A stretch of DNA of 64,000 bases, from the NCBI GenBank assembly GCA_900314635.1, contig OMVY01000008.1, positions 62,001 through 126,000 of the forward strand. Reading direction: 5' to 3'. Origin of the DNA: an uncultured Methanobrevibacter sp. GTDB taxonomy: Archaea > Methanobacteriota > Methanobacteria > Methanobacteriales > Methanobacteriaceae. The translations under genes were made by a program, and so were the position numbers. Below the pieces are notes generated by a model. It was not told the DNA's origin. It did not search any database and saw only the letters and a program-made list of their open reading frames with translations. This document shows, piece after piece, positions 55,223 through 64,000 of the stretch (the first letter of the stretch is position 1; each line of letters opens with the position of its first letter).

Positions 55223-55754
55223 TTGTTTTATCAATTAACACATCAGCAATATGGATATTAGATAATTCTTTATCTGGAATATCATATATCTCTTTTAAAA
55301 TTGATTCGTCGGCTTCTAAAACACTATCATCTCTACTAAAGTACTTGGATAATTCATCGATAAAGTAATCTGGACAATCGATCATCACAACCGCAATATC
55401 CATCTCACCTTCTTTTAATCCAAGTATGTCAAAAGCCTTTGAAATCTGTCTTTGAGCAGAGGTTCTAAGGAGCACTTCTATTCCTAAATCATTAGCAAGA
55501 TTTTCTCCTCTTTCAAATGCCTTCATTGCATGGACGACTCCATGCTCGAGATGCTTCCTTCCTGCAATTGACTTTGCATCCATGAGCTGGATGATTCCAA
55601 CATCACAGCAGCTGTTTCTAATATTATCAATATCCTTTAATGTTTGTGAAACATTTTTGATATCTCCCTTGAAACCGGCTATTTCTACATTGTCTAGATT
55701 AGCTAATTCCTTGTTGTACTCTTTAATAATTGCAGAATTATCTCTTTCACTCAT
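55200..55754 (-). CDS. KEOPS complex subunit Cgi121
   Basis: Cgi121 is the small regulatory subunit of KEOPS, which makes the t6A modification at position 37 of ANN-decoding tRNAs; it binds the tRNA 3' end and Bud32. The 184-residue protein shows the family pattern IQLMDAKSIAGRKHLEHGVV, then HAMKAFERGENLANDLGIEV and LLRTSAQRQISKAFDILGL. Length is a little above the usual 150, owing to an acidic C-terminal tail. It is transcribed towards the Rpn remnant and from the same side as cimA. Confidence 0.85.
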   Translation of the reverse strand: MSERDNSAIIKEYNKELANLDNVEIAGFKGDIKNVSQTLKDIDNIRNSCCDVGIIQLMDAKSIAGRKHLEHGVVHAMKAFERGENLANDLGIEVLLRTSAQRQISKAFDILGLKEGEMDIAVVMIDCPDYFIDELSKYFSRDDSVLEADESILKEIYDIPDKELSNIHIADVLIDKTTKLIVEI

Positions 55755-55826
55755 TTTATCCCTGAAAATAATGATTAAAAAAATAATTTATTTCAAAATA
55801 ACTTTTTTTCAAAATTAATACGATGA

Positions 55827-57356
55827 TTATTCCAAATCAAGCAGCCTGTTGACTCCATCCAGATATGCTTCCACACTTGCATTGATGATATCAGGCTCTG
55901 TAGCCCTTGCTGAGATGATCTTGTCTCCTGAGCTCAATTTGATTATCACTTCAATCAAAGCGTCTGTACCGCCTGTAATCGCATCTACATGGTATTCCTC
56001 AAGCTTTATGTCTGCAAAGTTCTTGATTCCCTTGTTTACAGCATTTACTGCAGCATCCACTGGACCGATTCCAACATCTGCTTCAATGACTTCCTTGCCA
56101 TCCATGTTGAGGCTGATTGAAGCTGTAGGTCTGATTTTAGTACCTGATACGATGGTGAGCTCTTCCAATTGGATCTTGTTTTCATGGTCAATGTTTAAAA
56201 CATGCTCTGCAATAGCTTCAAGATCTGTGTCTGTGATTGTTTTTCCCTTGTCTCCAAGGTCTTTGACCTTTGCAAATATCTCCATCAGATCATCGTCGCT
56301 GACTTTGATTCCAAGCTCCTTCAATCTGTTGTCCAGACCTTTGGTTCCCACATGCTTTCCTATTATGAACTTTCGCCTGTGTCCGACGAGTTCAGGAGTG
56401 ATTGGTTCATATGTTGAGCTGTTTTTAATTACTCCGTCTGCATGTATTCCTGATTCGTGTGCGAATGCATTCTCTCCAACAATAGGCTTGTTCAAAGCAA
56501 TTGGAGCATTGCTTAATCTGGATACAAGCTTTGAAGTGTTGTAAATCTGATTGATTTTTATATCTGTGGTGTATTGGCTGGTCTTTTTCTGAGTGCTTTC
56601 CCAGTTGTAGTTCTCTTCATAGCCGTTGTCCTTGTACAATGTGTTCAATCCCAGAACAACTTCTTCTATTGCTGCGTTTCCAGCCCTTTCCCCTATTCCG
56701 TTAATGGTTCCATGGAATCTTTTAGCTCCTCCGTCAATTGCTGACAATGTGTTTGCAACTGCAAGGCCGAAGTCGTTGTGGCAGTGTGCGCTTACAGGAA
56801 CTCCCAAATCGGTGAATGACTGGTAGAACTTGAATGATTTCAATGGGGTGAGCATTCCCACGGTGTCGCATGGGCATATCCTGTCTGCTCCAGATGCTAT
56901 AACCTCCTTGTACATTCTTCGCAAGTATTTCAAGTCTGTTCTTGTGGAATCCTCAGCAGCTACTTCCACGCTTAATCCATGGTCCTTGGCATATTCCACG
57001 ACTTTGACCGCATCTTTAATCATTTCATCCCGGCTTTTTCTAAGCTTGTACTTCAAATGGAGGTCTGAAGTTGGAACAACAACATTGACAGCATCCACAT
57101 CGCATTCTAGACAGTAATCGACGTCTTTTATCAAAGTCCGTGCAAAGCTTACTATTTCAGCATTCAATCCCTGGGAGGTAATCAGTCTGATGGCATCCCT
57201 TTCACCTTCTGATGTTACAGCGGAACCGGCTTCAATGGCATTCACACCTATTTCATCCAATTTAACAGCTATTCTAAGTTTCTTAGCCGCATTCAGTGAA
57301 ATGCCGGGAGTCTGCTCTCCATCTCTTAGTGTGGTATCCAAAACTTCTATTTTCAT
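55827..57356 (-). CDS. cimA: (R)-citramalate synthase
   Basis: CimA condenses pyruvate and acetyl-CoA to (R)-citramalate, the entry to isoleucine synthesis in methanogens. The 509-residue protein is of the LeuA/CimA group: VLDTTLRDGEQTPGISLN, VSAHCHNDFGLAVANTLSAI, GTINGIGERAGNA and GENAFAHESGIHADG hold the metal and acyl-CoA sites. The C-terminal regulatory domain (from about 385) is present. It resembles the methanococcal citramalate synthase more than bacterial isopropylmalate synthase, but the two cannot be told apart with full certainty by eye. The start is preceded on the minus strand by GGAGGTAAAAA. Confidence 0.85.
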   Translation of the reverse strand: MKIEVLDTTLRDGEQTPGISLNAAKKLRIAVKLDEIGVNAIEAGSAVTSEGERDAIRLITSQGLNAEIVSFARTLIKDVDYCLECDVDAVNVVVPTSDLHLKYKLRKSRDEMIKDAVKVVEYAKDHGLSVEVAAEDSTRTDLKYLRRMYKEVIASGADRICPCDTVGMLTPLKSFKFYQSFTDLGVPVSAHCHNDFGLAVANTLSAIDGGAKRFHGTINGIGERAGNAAIEEVVLGLNTLYKDNGYEENYNWESTQKKTSQYTTDIKINQIYNTSKLVSRLSNAPIALNKPIVGENAFAHESGIHADGVIKNSSTYEPITPELVGHRRKFIIGKHVGTKGLDNRLKELGIKVSDDDLMEIFAKVKDLGDKGKTITDTDLEAIAEHVLNIDHENKIQLEELTIVSGTKIRPTASISLNMDGKEVIEADVGIGPVDAAVNAVNKGIKNFADIKLEEYHVDAITGGTDALIEVIIKLSSGDKIISARATEPDIINASVEAYLDGVNRLLDLE

Positions 57357-57528
57357 TTTTTACCTCCGTTTAGTTGATTATTGAAATTTTTTGCAAGTAA
57401 TTAATTGTTGTAATTTTTTGTAATTTTAATTAGTAGTAATTTTTTTGTTAGTTTAAATTATTGTTGTAATTTTTTCTTAAATAAGATTTTTTCAGATTAA
57501 AATACAAGATAATCCAGTTAATTTTTAG

Positions 57529-58461
57529 TTATAACTGTGTTTTAAACCATTCCACAGTTTCCCTCAAATGCTTTTCGAATGTGTCAGTATCAGGATGGAA
57601 TCCAATGTTCTTCAAGTTGTCTATGCATGCAAGGGAGTGCTTTATATCTCCAGGCCTCTCTTCCACATGCTTTACCTCAATATCTGAGTCAAGCACGTCC
57701 TTGATGACTTCAAAGAGGTGATTGATTGTCATTGATTTTCCTAAAGCCACGTTTACAACTCCGTTATAGTCGGATTCTGCAGCTTTTATGTTCGCTTCGG
57801 CAATGTCTTTGACATATATGAAGTCTCTGCTCTGCTCTCCATCGCCATAGATGACTGGGGATTCTCCTTCAAGAAGAGCAGATATGAAATTCGGAATCAC
57901 AGCTGCGTACTGGGAGTTCTTATCCTGTCTCGGACCAAAGACATTGAAATACCTGAGCACTGTGTAGTTCAATCCATAACTTTCATGAAATGCTTTAAGG
58001 TAAAGCTCGCAGCCTGCTTTCTGGGCGGCATAAGGAGATAAGGGCATCAGAGGTTCGTCTTCTTTAAGCGGCATGTTGGGATTTTCTCCATAAACAGCTG
58101 ATGATGATGAGAAGACTATCTTTTCGACTCCATTGTTTTTTGCTGCGATTAAAAGTCTCACTGTTGCATCGATATTGTTTTCATGGTAAGGCATCGGCTC
58201 TTCTACGCTTTTTGGAACGCTTGCAAGTGCAGCCAGGTGAAATACATAATCCATGCCTTTTAAAATCTCATCTAAATCGGCTTCTAGCAGGTCTTCTTCG
58301 ATAATGCTTAGATTTTCATGGTTTGGATTTTCAAGGTTTTCAAGTTTTCCTGTAGACATGTTGTCGATTATTGTCACCTTGTTGTCCTCAAGCAGTGAAT
58401 CGACAATGTGTGATCCTATGAATCCAAGCCCTCCAGTAACTATGACATTCTTATCCTTCAT
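57529..58461 (-). CDS. UDP-glucose 4-epimerase-like SDR enzyme
   Basis: This extended short-chain dehydrogenase acts on a nucleotide sugar, probably UDP-glucose or UDP-GlcNAc, for surface glycans. The 310-residue protein has the NAD site VIVTGGLGFIGSHIVDSL, the catalytic Ser in VFSSSSAVYGE, the Tyr-Lys pair in PYAAQKAGCELYL, and YFNVFGPRQ. Length is normal for the archaeal GalE/WbpP-like group. The exact substrate is not shown by the sequence. It is divergent from the eha operon over 340 bases. Confidence 0.85.
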   Translation of the reverse strand: MKDKNVIVTGGLGFIGSHIVDSLLEDNKVTIIDNMSTGKLENLENPNHENLSIIEEDLLEADLDEILKGMDYVFHLAALASVPKSVEEPMPYHENNIDATVRLLIAAKNNGVEKIVFSSSSAVYGENPNMPLKEDEPLMPLSPYAAQKAGCELYLKAFHESYGLNYTVLRYFNVFGPRQDKNSQYAAVIPNFISALLEGESPVIYGDGEQSRDFIYVKDIAEANIKAAESDYNGVVNVALGKSMTINHLFEVIKDVLDSDIEVKHVEERPGDIKHSLACIDNLKNIGFHPDTDTFEKHLRETVEWFKTQL

Positions 58462-58800
58462 TTTTGGTCCTTCTATTTTATTAATGATTTAATTAATTAT
58501 TATAATCTATATTAATATAGTTTTTAATTTTAATAGTATTTTAATTTTTTTAGTTTTTTTAAATAGTTTTCTCATTTCCATGATTTTTATTACTTTTTAG
58601 GATAATTTCTTAAAAAAATCATATTTTTTAGGAGTGCCTAAATTTCTTTAATCCTTTTTTATTCCCTTTAAAATTCTTTATTTTATTAAATTTTTCAAAA
58701 AAAGTAGTATTTTTAAAAATAAACCAATTTTGGAATATGGTTTTTCGGCTTGTAGACAAGTAAAAAGATATTTATATAATTTAATAACATAAGTATTAAC
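58462..58800. promoter_or_regulatory. Divergent promoter region of galE-like gene and eha operon
   Basis: This 339-base AT-rich gap has no gene. The eha promoter shows a clear TATA box, TTTATATA at 58771-58778, with AAAGA upstream as a possible BRE. RNA would start about 25-28 bases later, at or next to the ehaA ATG (58801), and no ribosome site is present; so the transcript may be leaderless. A TATA-like run for the minus-strand gene lies near 58505-58530. Confidence 0.6.
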
Positions 58801-59136
58801 ATGATTAGCATGGTCACTAATGGTTTTCAATTATTGCTTAATTACATAGTTTCTATTATTGTCTGCATTGTAGTAGCGTTAGCTTTGAAACTTCCATTAG
58901 TACCTGAGAAACCTGTTAGAAACTCATGGACCAATAGCGCAATATATCCGACTCCTATTTTTGCAATGGGAATCCTGGCGATCTTCTTTTCTTTTAATAT
59001 CTATTGGATTTATGATGGATTGGCACTTGCAGTGATAATTGGAATATTATCCGCATTGTTTGTCAAATACTTCTTTTATTACATTTTCCCGAATCCGGCA
59101 GAAAATGATTCCATTGACGGAGGTGATGAGTCATGA
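58801..59136 (+). CDS. ehaA: Energy-converting hydrogenase A subunit A
   Basis: Eha is a membrane [NiFe] hydrogenase that uses the ion gradient to reduce ferredoxin with H2, refilling the methanogenesis cycle. EhaA is a small membrane subunit. The 111-residue protein has three hydrophobic segments ([54 protein letters not shown]) and ends in a charged tail. Identity comes mainly from gene order: it heads the ehaA-J series. The ATG at 58801 is near the expected RNA start. Its stop overlaps the ehaB start (ATGA). Confidence 0.85.
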   Translation: MISMVTNGFQLLLNYIVSIIVCIVVALALKLPLVPEKPVRNSWTNSAIYPTPIFAMGILAIFFSFNIYWIYDGLALAVIIGILSALFVKYFFYYIFPNPAENDSIDGGDES

Positions 59137-59633
59137 ACATGATTATTGGCCTTATTATCGCAACAGTCGTATCCTGGCTCAATTTCGTGATTGTGGATAC
59201 CTATCTTGGACTTCCTGAAAGTCCTGGAGTGAAGGGTGCGGAAAATGTTGGATATTCCATTAAAAAAAGAGGAGGAGACCTCTCCGGCGGATTTTTCCAG
59301 GGAAACATTCTCTGTTCTCCGGATGCTTCGGCAGGAACATTGCTTGCATCTATTGGAGTTTACATATTAGGAGTTCAAGGGGGACTCATAGCAGCCCTTC
59401 TTGTTTTCATTGGAAACAGGCTATGCGCTGATAACGGTTATGCCGGAGTTGTCGGATCATTGACCATGACAGCGATTGTATTTGCATTTTCATTTGTTGG
59501 AATAAGTCCTGAGATGTTCATATGCGGAATGGTGATAGCCATATTCACAATTCAGGGAATCTACCATCCGGCCAGCACAAAGCTGCTTGGAAGAATTGCC
59601 AAGGCATTTGGCAGGTACACCGACTATGAATAG
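59133..59633 (+). CDS. ehaB: Energy-converting hydrogenase A subunit B
   Basis: EhaB is an integral membrane subunit of Eha with no counterpart in complex I. The 166-residue protein has four to five hydrophobic segments, among them [40 protein letters not shown] and [21 protein letters not shown] conserved-looking soluble loop ([20 protein letters not shown]) lies between the first two. The start overlaps the ehaA stop by four bases, and GGAGGTGATGAG just before it is the ribosome site. Confidence 0.87.
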   Translation: MNMIIGLIIATVVSWLNFVIVDTYLGLPESPGVKGAENVGYSIKKRGGDLSGGFFQGNILCSPDASAGTLLASIGVYILGVQGGLIAALLVFIGNRLCADNGYAGVVGSLTMTAIVFAFSFVGISPEMFICGMVIAIFTIQGIYHPASTKLLGRIAKAFGRYTDYE

Positions 59634-59749
59634 GTCTAGATTGGACAGGTTTAAAAAATCAAAATAATTAGAATAAATTAATCATAAAAACTTTAAAAAT
59701 AGTTTAAATATCAATTAAGGTAATTTAAAAATAATACAAGGTTGAAAAC

Positions 59750-60025
59750 ATGTTTATTGAAATAATTGGAGTTATTACAATTCTTATGGCCATAAGGGCT
59801 GTAGTAGCTCGAGACAGAGCGGAAAAACTCCTTTACATAAATGTAATAGGCTTCTGCATATCCGCGCTTGTTGCATTGTACATTCAAACACCATTTGGTC
59901 TTGTATTGGCTGCAACATTCTTTATAACATCCACAATAGGCTCAAATGCGATAGCATACACATTGGACAGCCTGGATGATGAAATAATATACGACAAGGA
60001 TGTTGAAGAGCAGGAAGAAAATTAA
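59750..60025 (+). CDS. ehaC: Energy-converting hydrogenase A subunit C
   Basis: EhaC is a small membrane subunit. The 91-residue protein has three spans (IIGVITILMAIRAVVA, YINVIGFCISALVALYI, LVLAAT FFITSTIGSNAIA) and an acidic end (EEQEEN). It resembles the MnhC/NuoK-like small subunits in layout. A gap of 116 bases separates it from ehaB, larger than elsewhere in the operon. A weak ribosome site (AAGGTTGAAAAC) precedes the ATG. Confidence 0.83.
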   Translation: MFIEIIGVITILMAIRAVVARDRAEKLLYINVIGFCISALVALYIQTPFGLVLAATFFITSTIGSNAIAYTLDSLDDEIIYDKDVEEQEEN

Positions 60026-60076
60026 TGCCTTAATTATCATGTTTATAGAATTATAATTAAATTAAAATTTGAAAGA

Positions 60077-60130
60077 TTCCTTATTAAGGAATTTAGACTT
60101 AAATATTCCTTTATTAAGGAATTTAGACTT
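60077..60130 (+). repeat. Paired palindromes between ehaC and ehaD
   Basis: TTCCTTATTAAGGAA at 60077-60091 and TTCCTTTATTAAGGAA at 60106-60121 are both inverted repeats, and each is followed by the same TTTAGACTT, so they also form a direct repeat of about 29 bases. They lie in the 140-base gap inside the operon. They could be a protein-binding site, a message-processing signal or a partial terminator that sets subunit ratios. Confidence 0.7.
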
Positions 60131-60165
60131 TGAAAAAGAATTAAAAGGACTTATGAAGTGATTGA

Positions 60166-60504
60166 ATGCTTGAACTTATCAACATGACAACAATATCAAT
60201 AGCTTTAATGATTATAGGGGCTATTGGAGTTGTTCTTCTTACAAAACCATTGGACAAGGTCATCATGGTTTCAGTTTTGGAAGCAGGGCTATTTCTAGCC
60301 ATTGCCACATTCAAATACCTTGATGTGGCCTTTTTAACCGCCATGCTCGACCCATTGTCAATCATAGTCTTTTTAATCGCCTTGATGAAGATATACAATG
60401 TTAGAAAATCAAAAATGGATGACTATTCCACAATAGATAATCTTGAAATCATCAAGGAAAACGACGGTGAATTAAATGAACGTCCATTCAAGGAGGCTAG
60501 ATAA
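60166..60504 (+). CDS. ehaD: Energy-converting hydrogenase A subunit D
   Basis: EhaD is a membrane subunit with three spans ([52 protein letters not shown]) and a hydrophilic C-terminal tail of 30 residues. The layout of three helices with a Glu in the second (VLEAGLF) recalls the NuoK/MrpC type subunits that take part in ion transfer. The stop shares one base with the ehaE start (TAATG), so the two are coupled in translation. Confidence 0.84.
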   Translation: MLELINMTTISIALMIIGAIGVVLLTKPLDKVIMVSVLEAGLFLAIATFKYLDVAFLTAMLDPLSIIVFLIALMKIYNVRKSKMDDYSTIDNLEIIKENDGELNERPFKEAR

Positions 60505-60764
60505 TGCTTGATTTAGCAATATGGGTTTATGCAGGTCTGGCTCTCGCCATTTTCGGAAGTCTTGCGATGGTAATAGGTCCTGGGGTTAAGGATCCCATCA
60601 TAAGAACCATAAATTCAGAAGTGGCTTCTGTTGGAGTTTGTCTGGTTCTCTTGTCATACAACCACACATTGGCTCTTCTCACACTCATTGCAACCACCGT
60701 TGTAATCACATTGATTCTCTTGAGAGCTGTCTCACGCCTAGAGGAAATAGGAGCTGATGTATAA
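60504..60764 (+). CDS. ehaE: Energy-converting hydrogenase A subunit E
   Basis: EhaE is an 86-residue membrane subunit with two to three spans ([52 protein letters not shown]). Its start shares one base with the stop of ehaD, and AAGGAGGCTAGATA is the ribosome site. A 34-base gap leads to ehaF. Assignment rests on gene order, length and membrane topology. Confidence 0.83.
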   Translation: MLDLAIWVYAGLALAIFGSLAMVIGPGVKDPIIRTINSEVASVGVCLVLLSYNHTLALLTLIATTVVITLILLRAVSRLEEIGADV

Positions 60765-60798
60765 TGATTACTTATCATAAATTATCAGGAGGTCTCTG

Positions 60799-61395
60799 AT
60801 GCCAAGCCTTGGAAAATTCTGGAATAAATTTGCAAAGCCAAAGAACATACCTAGACTGTTTGCTCTAGTTCTGGGCTTGCTTCTCATTGCAGGATTCCTT
60901 ATTCCTACAGCCTTGAATCCTGACCAGTTGTATCCTCGTCCGACTCCTCAGACCCAGATGGATGCAGGCTTGTCAATAGCTCCCTATGACAGGGGAGGAG
61001 AGATTTTAAGCGCTCCTGGTATTACTAAAGCCCAGTATCCTGAAAACTCCGCTTCACTGGGATGGATAAATTCATACATGTCTCCTGTTGCAGATGCGAT
61101 TCAGAGTATCTCACCATACTTCGGAACAAGTATCTATTCATCTCCAGGTGGTTTGATTGATGAGATTCTATACTATACAAGAGGTTTTGACACAATTCTC
61201 GAGTCCTCAATCCTCATGATGGCATTCATAATCGCATCATGGCTTGCCATCAACTTCACAATGGATAGAAAAAACGATGAAGAGGAAATCAGGAAGGATG
61301 TCAAACTAGCGATTTCCCAGTCAAGCAATGTGGAAAATGCGGTGGAGGAAAGCAATAGGAAGGCTAGAAAGCGTCAGGCAAGGAGGGAGCGCTAA
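60799..61395 (+). CDS. ehaF: Energy-converting hydrogenase A subunit F
   Basis: The 198-residue EhaF has an N-terminal span (LFALVLGLLLIAGFLIPTAL), a long outside-type loop rich in Pro, Gly and Ser (residues 40-125), a second span (SSILMMAFIIASWLAINFT) and a basic tail ending in RKARKRQARRER. AGGAGGTCTCTG precedes the ATG. The stop shares one base with ehaG. It is specific to Eha/Ehb-type complexes, with no clear complex I counterpart. Confidence 0.85.
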   Translation: MPSLGKFWNKFAKPKNIPRLFALVLGLLLIAGFLIPTALNPDQLYPRPTPQTQMDAGLSIAPYDRGGEILSAPGITKAQYPENSASLGWINSYMSPVADAIQSISPYFGTSIYSSPGGLIDEILYYTRGFDTILESSILMMAFIIASWLAINFTMDRKNDEEEIRKDVKLAISQSSNVENAVEESNRKARKRQARRER

Positions 61396-62072
61396 TGGTA
61401 GTTGATATCGTTCCCCAGTTCGTGCCTGCCTTCTTCCAATCAATGTATGTTCCTGTTTTATACGGGGGGTTGATTGTCGCCTTCATCGGCCTTATGGGCA
61501 TAGCCATTGAAAAAAGGGATATCCAGATTCTCATACTTACTGACCTCGCAGGTCTTGCAATGCTCATAATTGTAGCAGCCGTAGGAACAGACCTGGCTGA
61601 AGCTCTTGTTCTTCCTGGTCTTGTGGTGGAGCTTGCAGAGACACTGGCTATTTCAGAGATTCTCATAGCCCGTGAAATGAGAAAGGCTGAAGATGCAAGA
61701 TCTTTTGCCCCTATGCCACTCAACATGGACATGGAAATCATGACAACTGCTCCAAACTTCATATCACTGGTCTTGATAGGATACGGTATTTTCCTATCAG
61801 GTTTTACAGGCGGTGCGGTAGCAGGAGGCGGAATTGTCCTTTTCGCATTGTCTAGAAAGATTAGAGGACTGCCTGTAGTAGTCATAGATGGTGTTGGAGC
61901 TATTTCCGGAATTTCATGGTGTTTGTGGATCATCGGATTCCTGTTGTTCTTCATGATGCCTCAGTACTGGCTGCTGTCTTTATTCCTCGCAGCATTCGGC
62001 TTGCTTTTGAAGGTAGCTTCCAAGATGGGACTCATTGGAATTCTCATGAGAGAGGAATACGGCCGTAGATAA
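61395..62072 (+). CDS. ehaG: Energy-converting hydrogenase A subunit G
   Basis: The 225-residue EhaG is an integral membrane protein with about six spans (YGGLIVAFIGLMGIAI, ILTDLAGLAMLIIVAAVGTD, FISLVLIGYGIFLSGF, AISGISWCLWIIGFLLFFM and others). A loop with acidic and basic residues (EILIAREMRKAEDARS) lies between the third and fourth. It starts one base inside the ehaF stop, with GGAGG as ribosome site. The family is known only from Eha and related hydrogenases. Confidence 0.86.
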   Translation: MVVDIVPQFVPAFFQSMYVPVLYGGLIVAFIGLMGIAIEKRDIQILILTDLAGLAMLIIVAAVGTDLAEALVLPGLVVELAETLAISEILIAREMRKAEDARSFAPMPLNMDMEIMTTAPNFISLVLIGYGIFLSGFTGGAVAGGGIVLFALSRKIRGLPVVVIDGVGAISGISWCLWIIGFLLFFMMPQYWLLSLFLAAFGLLLKVASKMGLIGILMREEYGRR

Positions 62073-62156
62073 GTGAAATACGGCTGAAGATAAGATTGTT
62101 AGATTTATGAAATGAAATTATTACGTTTATTACTTTATACTTAAGGAGATTAATGA

Positions 62157-62834
62157 ATGGTTATTGAAAGCTTGGGAGGAGATTTATTCGGAACAATTCC
62201 CCTTGGAGATATTGTTCTCTACTTGAATCCGCTCCATCTGTTCCTGTTCGTAACTATATTGTTATTCACAGTCCTTATAGCTGTCAGCCGAACCGAAACT
62301 CAGATTGAGGCATTGTTTGGCTCCCTTGAGGAAAACGAGGTTAAAGTCGGCAAAAAGGAGTTCAAGCAGAGACGTTTCCTAGCGATTATCTGTGGAATAG
62401 CAACAGCAGGAGCTATGATTACAGGAGATCTCTTCAACTTCACTTTGTTCATGGCTTTAATAGGCATAGTCAATATAGGTATCGTATCCGCTGTAAAACA
62501 GGTCAGCGTTCTCGATTCCGCTTATCAATATGGTCTTATTGCCATGATGTGCGGACTTCCATTGTTTGGAGGAGCTGCAATAATCCTTGCTGCAACCGGA
62601 ACATTAAGCCTTTTCGAGCTTCAGACACTTCCATTAAATGCGATGGTGGTATTCGGAGCATTGATGATGCTTGTTGGAGTGGCTGGTGAAAGCGGAATAG
62701 CTCCTTTCTATGCAAGCAAGGCAGAGATGTTTAGAACTCCGGGCTCTCCATTCATATTGATCATTCACTTGAGTTCATTATTTATCATTGTAAGATTTGT
62801 TGAAATCCTGTTGATTCTTATTCCTGTGATTTAG
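62157..62834 (+). CDS. ehaH: Energy-converting hydrogenase A subunit H (ND2/4/5-like)
   Basis: EhaH is related to the antiporter-type subunits of complex I and probably forms part of the ion path. The 225-residue protein has [20 protein letters not shown], matching the DLFNxF region of NuoL/M/N, though the Glu that follows in those subunits is not obvious here. Further spans include [16 protein letters not shown] and [20 protein letters not shown]; the latter resembles the loop with a functional Lys or Glu. It is half the length of NuoN, as usual for EhaH. AAGGAG precedes it. Confidence 0.87.
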   Translation: MVIESLGGDLFGTIPLGDIVLYLNPLHLFLFVTILLFTVLIAVSRTETQIEALFGSLEENEVKVGKKEFKQRRFLAIICGIATAGAMITGDLFNFTLFMALIGIVNIGIVSAVKQVSVLDSAYQYGLIAMMCGLPLFGGAAIILAATGTLSLFELQTLPLNAMVVFGALMMLVGVAGESGIAPFYASKAEMFRTPGSPFILIIHLSSLFIIVRFVEILLILIPVI

Positions 62835-62909
62835 GAGTAAAAATTATAGTAATTTTATTTCAATATCTGGAGTAAAAGATGAGAATTTATTAAATAGAAG
62901 GTAGTTAAA

Positions 62910-63125
62910 ATGAAAAAGATGAGAATTGCAAGCATTGTTATCCTGATTCTGTCATTGCTGGCCATACTTTATGCATTGGTATTCAGCCCTGCAGATTGGA
63001 TAGTATACACAATAGCTATTGTTGGAATTCCATTTTTCGTGCTTTCAATCGGCTTGCTAAACATGTCCAAGCCTAAAAAAGATGAAGAGGAGGAAAGAAC
63101 TAAAGAGCCGTTTATTGGTTATTAA
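62910..63125 (+). CDS. ehaI: Energy-converting hydrogenase A subunit I
   Basis: EhaI is a 71-residue membrane subunit with two spans (IASIVILILSLLAILYALVF and WIVYTIAIVGIPFFVLSIGL) joined by a short turn and ending in a charged tail (KPKKDEEEERTKEPF). A weak site (GAAGGTAGTTAAA) precedes the ATG at 62910. It lies between ehaH and ehaJ, as in other members of this order. Confidence 0.82.
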   Translation: MKKMRIASIVILILSLLAILYALVFSPADWIVYTIAIVGIPFFVLSIGLLNMSKPKKDEEEERTKEPFIGY

Positions 63126-63155
63126 TCCATATGGCGGATTTTAGTTTGTGATAAC

Positions 63156-64000
63156 ATGAATTTGATGGCAGATATTTTAATCAATGTGATTATCGCTTTC
63201 CTTGCTGGCAGTCTTTTATTAGGTTTGCATAGGAAAGTCATGGCAAGAGTCCAATTGAGGCCTGGACCTCCTATTGTCCAGTACTTATTGCATTCATTGA
63301 AATTTTTCTTTAAAGAGGTAAGCTTCCCTAAAACAGCTTCAATGCCTTTCTATATTGGCATTACCGTAATATTGGCTGGAATATGGGTTACAGGAGTCAT
63401 TGTAGGTCCTGTCGCAAAAGGCTCTTTGATGATCTTATTTGGAATTTATGCAATATTCAAGATTGTGGAGCACAATTCAGGCTCATCTTCAGGTTCTCCT
63501 TATGGAAAGCTCAGCTGTGTGAGGGCTGTATTCTCAGCAGCTGGTGAACTGCCTCTCTTTGCAGTAATAGGTCTTGTATTTTTAAAAACAGGCTCAATGA
63601 ATATTGCAGATGTCATTGCATACCAGTCAGCTCATGGTCCATTGATAATGTCCATTCCTCTGGCTGCTATAATGCTCTTTGCATTGATACTCACCAAGTC
63701 CCCATATTCTCCTTTTGCAATCACAAAGGGTAAGGATATAGTATCTGGATTTGAAACCGAGCACTATGGGGTTTTAAGAGGATATATCATGTTTTCAGAA
63801 TCAATAGCATTTTATATTCTTTTATGGCTGTTCCTGACATTGTTCTTCGGACCTATATCTGTTGTGGGATATGTGATTGGAATGATCCTGATTACTATAA
63901 TTACTGGAGTCATAAATGCAATCACTCCTATGCTGAATCCTAACCACTCTGTAATGAGTCAGATAACCATAGCTATTGTATGTATTGCAGGAACTGTGTT
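63156..64000 (+). CDS. ehaJ: Energy-converting hydrogenase A subunit J (NuoH/EchB-like), 3' partial
   Basis: EhaJ corresponds to NuoH/EchB, the subunit that couples the hydrogenase arm to the membrane arm. From ATG 63156 the frame stays open to the window end (281 codons). It has a first span followed by [20 protein letters not shown], which is the NuoH motif at the entry to the quinone-like cavity. Several further spans follow, including an acidic loop [15 protein letters not shown] that matches the conserved AxxE...P region of NuoH. The C-terminus is cut off by the window. The remaining eha genes, including the catalytic subunits, should lie beyond. Confidence 0.88.
   Translation, partial: MNLMADILINVIIAFLAGSLLLGLHRKVMARVQLRPGPPIVQYLLHSLKFFFKEVSFPKTASMPFYIGITVILAGIWVTGVIVGPVAKGSLMILFGIYAIFKIVEHNSGSSSGSPYGKLSCVRAVFSAAGELPLFAVIGLVFLKTGSMNIADVIAYQSAHGPLIMSIPLAAIMLFALILTKSPYSPFAITKGKDIVSGFETEHYGVLRGYIMFSESIAFYILLWLFLTLFFGPISVVGYVIGMILITIITGVINAITPMLNPNHSVMSQITIAIVCIAGTV

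Noticed and set aside
55849-57384. Long plus-strand frames opposite cimA, up to 231 codons
   Set aside because: cimA on the minus strand has full family motifs; the opposite frames are Ser-rich shadows.
1-64000. tRNA, rRNA, riboswitch, intact insertion sequence
   Set aside because: None was recognised in the gaps; a covariance-model or IS database search would be needed to exclude them fully.

Overview
The window looks like a chromosome segment of a methanogenic archaeon of the Methanobrevibacter group (Methanobacteriales). This rests on very low GC, archaeal gene forms (GatD/GatE amidotransferase, GMP synthase split into two genes, KEOPS subunit Cgi121, Nre repair protein with a PCNA-binding tail), a citramalate synthase of the methanogen type, an adhesin-like beta-helix protein, and the first ten genes of an energy-converting hydrogenase A (eha) operon. 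Many starts are GTG or TTG behind a GGTG or GGAGG ribosome site.

Layout. 1-1188: partial minus-strand gene with a possible HEPN domain. 1.5-10.2 kb: complete type I-B CRISPR-Cas operon (cas6-cas8b-cas7-cas5-cas3-cas4-cas1-cas2; the Cas8b is the CxxC-CxxC Cst1-like form). 10.3-16.7 kb: CRISPR array of 96 full repeats plus one decayed terminal repeat. Repeat orientation, decayed repeats at the cas2 side and an AT-rich leader at the far end all suggest that the array is read on the minus strand, towards the cas genes. 17-38 kb: an accessory island rich in nucleases and helicases: MazG-like pyrophosphatase plus DUF2075 nuclease-ATPase; a 962-residue SAP/TPR protein; two paralogous Cas4-like Fe-S nucleases; a UvrD-type helicase fused to a RecB-type nuclease; a decayed copy of an XPD/DinG-type helicase; a 1042-residue protein with three internal repeats and a SHOCT end, in operon with a large XPD/DinG helicase that has an extra N-terminal domain; a second XPD/DinG helicase; and an Xre-ImmA/IrrE-PIN trio with a striking 12-bp inverted repeat around its promoter. 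39.1-40.4 kb: a second PIN-domain gene with a helical partner.

40.5-43.8 kb: gatD-gatE. 44.2-46.1 kb: a JAB-domain protein followed by three tandem small paralogs, the middle one frameshifted. 46.2-58.5 kb: mostly housekeeping (trxB, guaA in two parts, nreA-like, PLP-fold enzyme, S26 peptidase, Cgi121, cimA, galE-like), with an adhesin-like gene and a decayed Rpn-type nuclease. 58.8-64.0 kb: ehaA to ehaJ (the last runs off the window).

Working together: cas6 to cas3 make the interference machinery, cas4-1-2 the adaptation machinery, and the array supplies crRNAs. The genes from 17 to 40 kb look like a defence island next to CRISPR. The least familiar part is the SHOCT-repeat protein plus XPD/DinG helicase operon, which shares a TPR-like tail motif with the SAP protein; I regard this set as the best candidate for an undescribed system. 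No tRNA or rRNA gene and no intact transposon was recognised.
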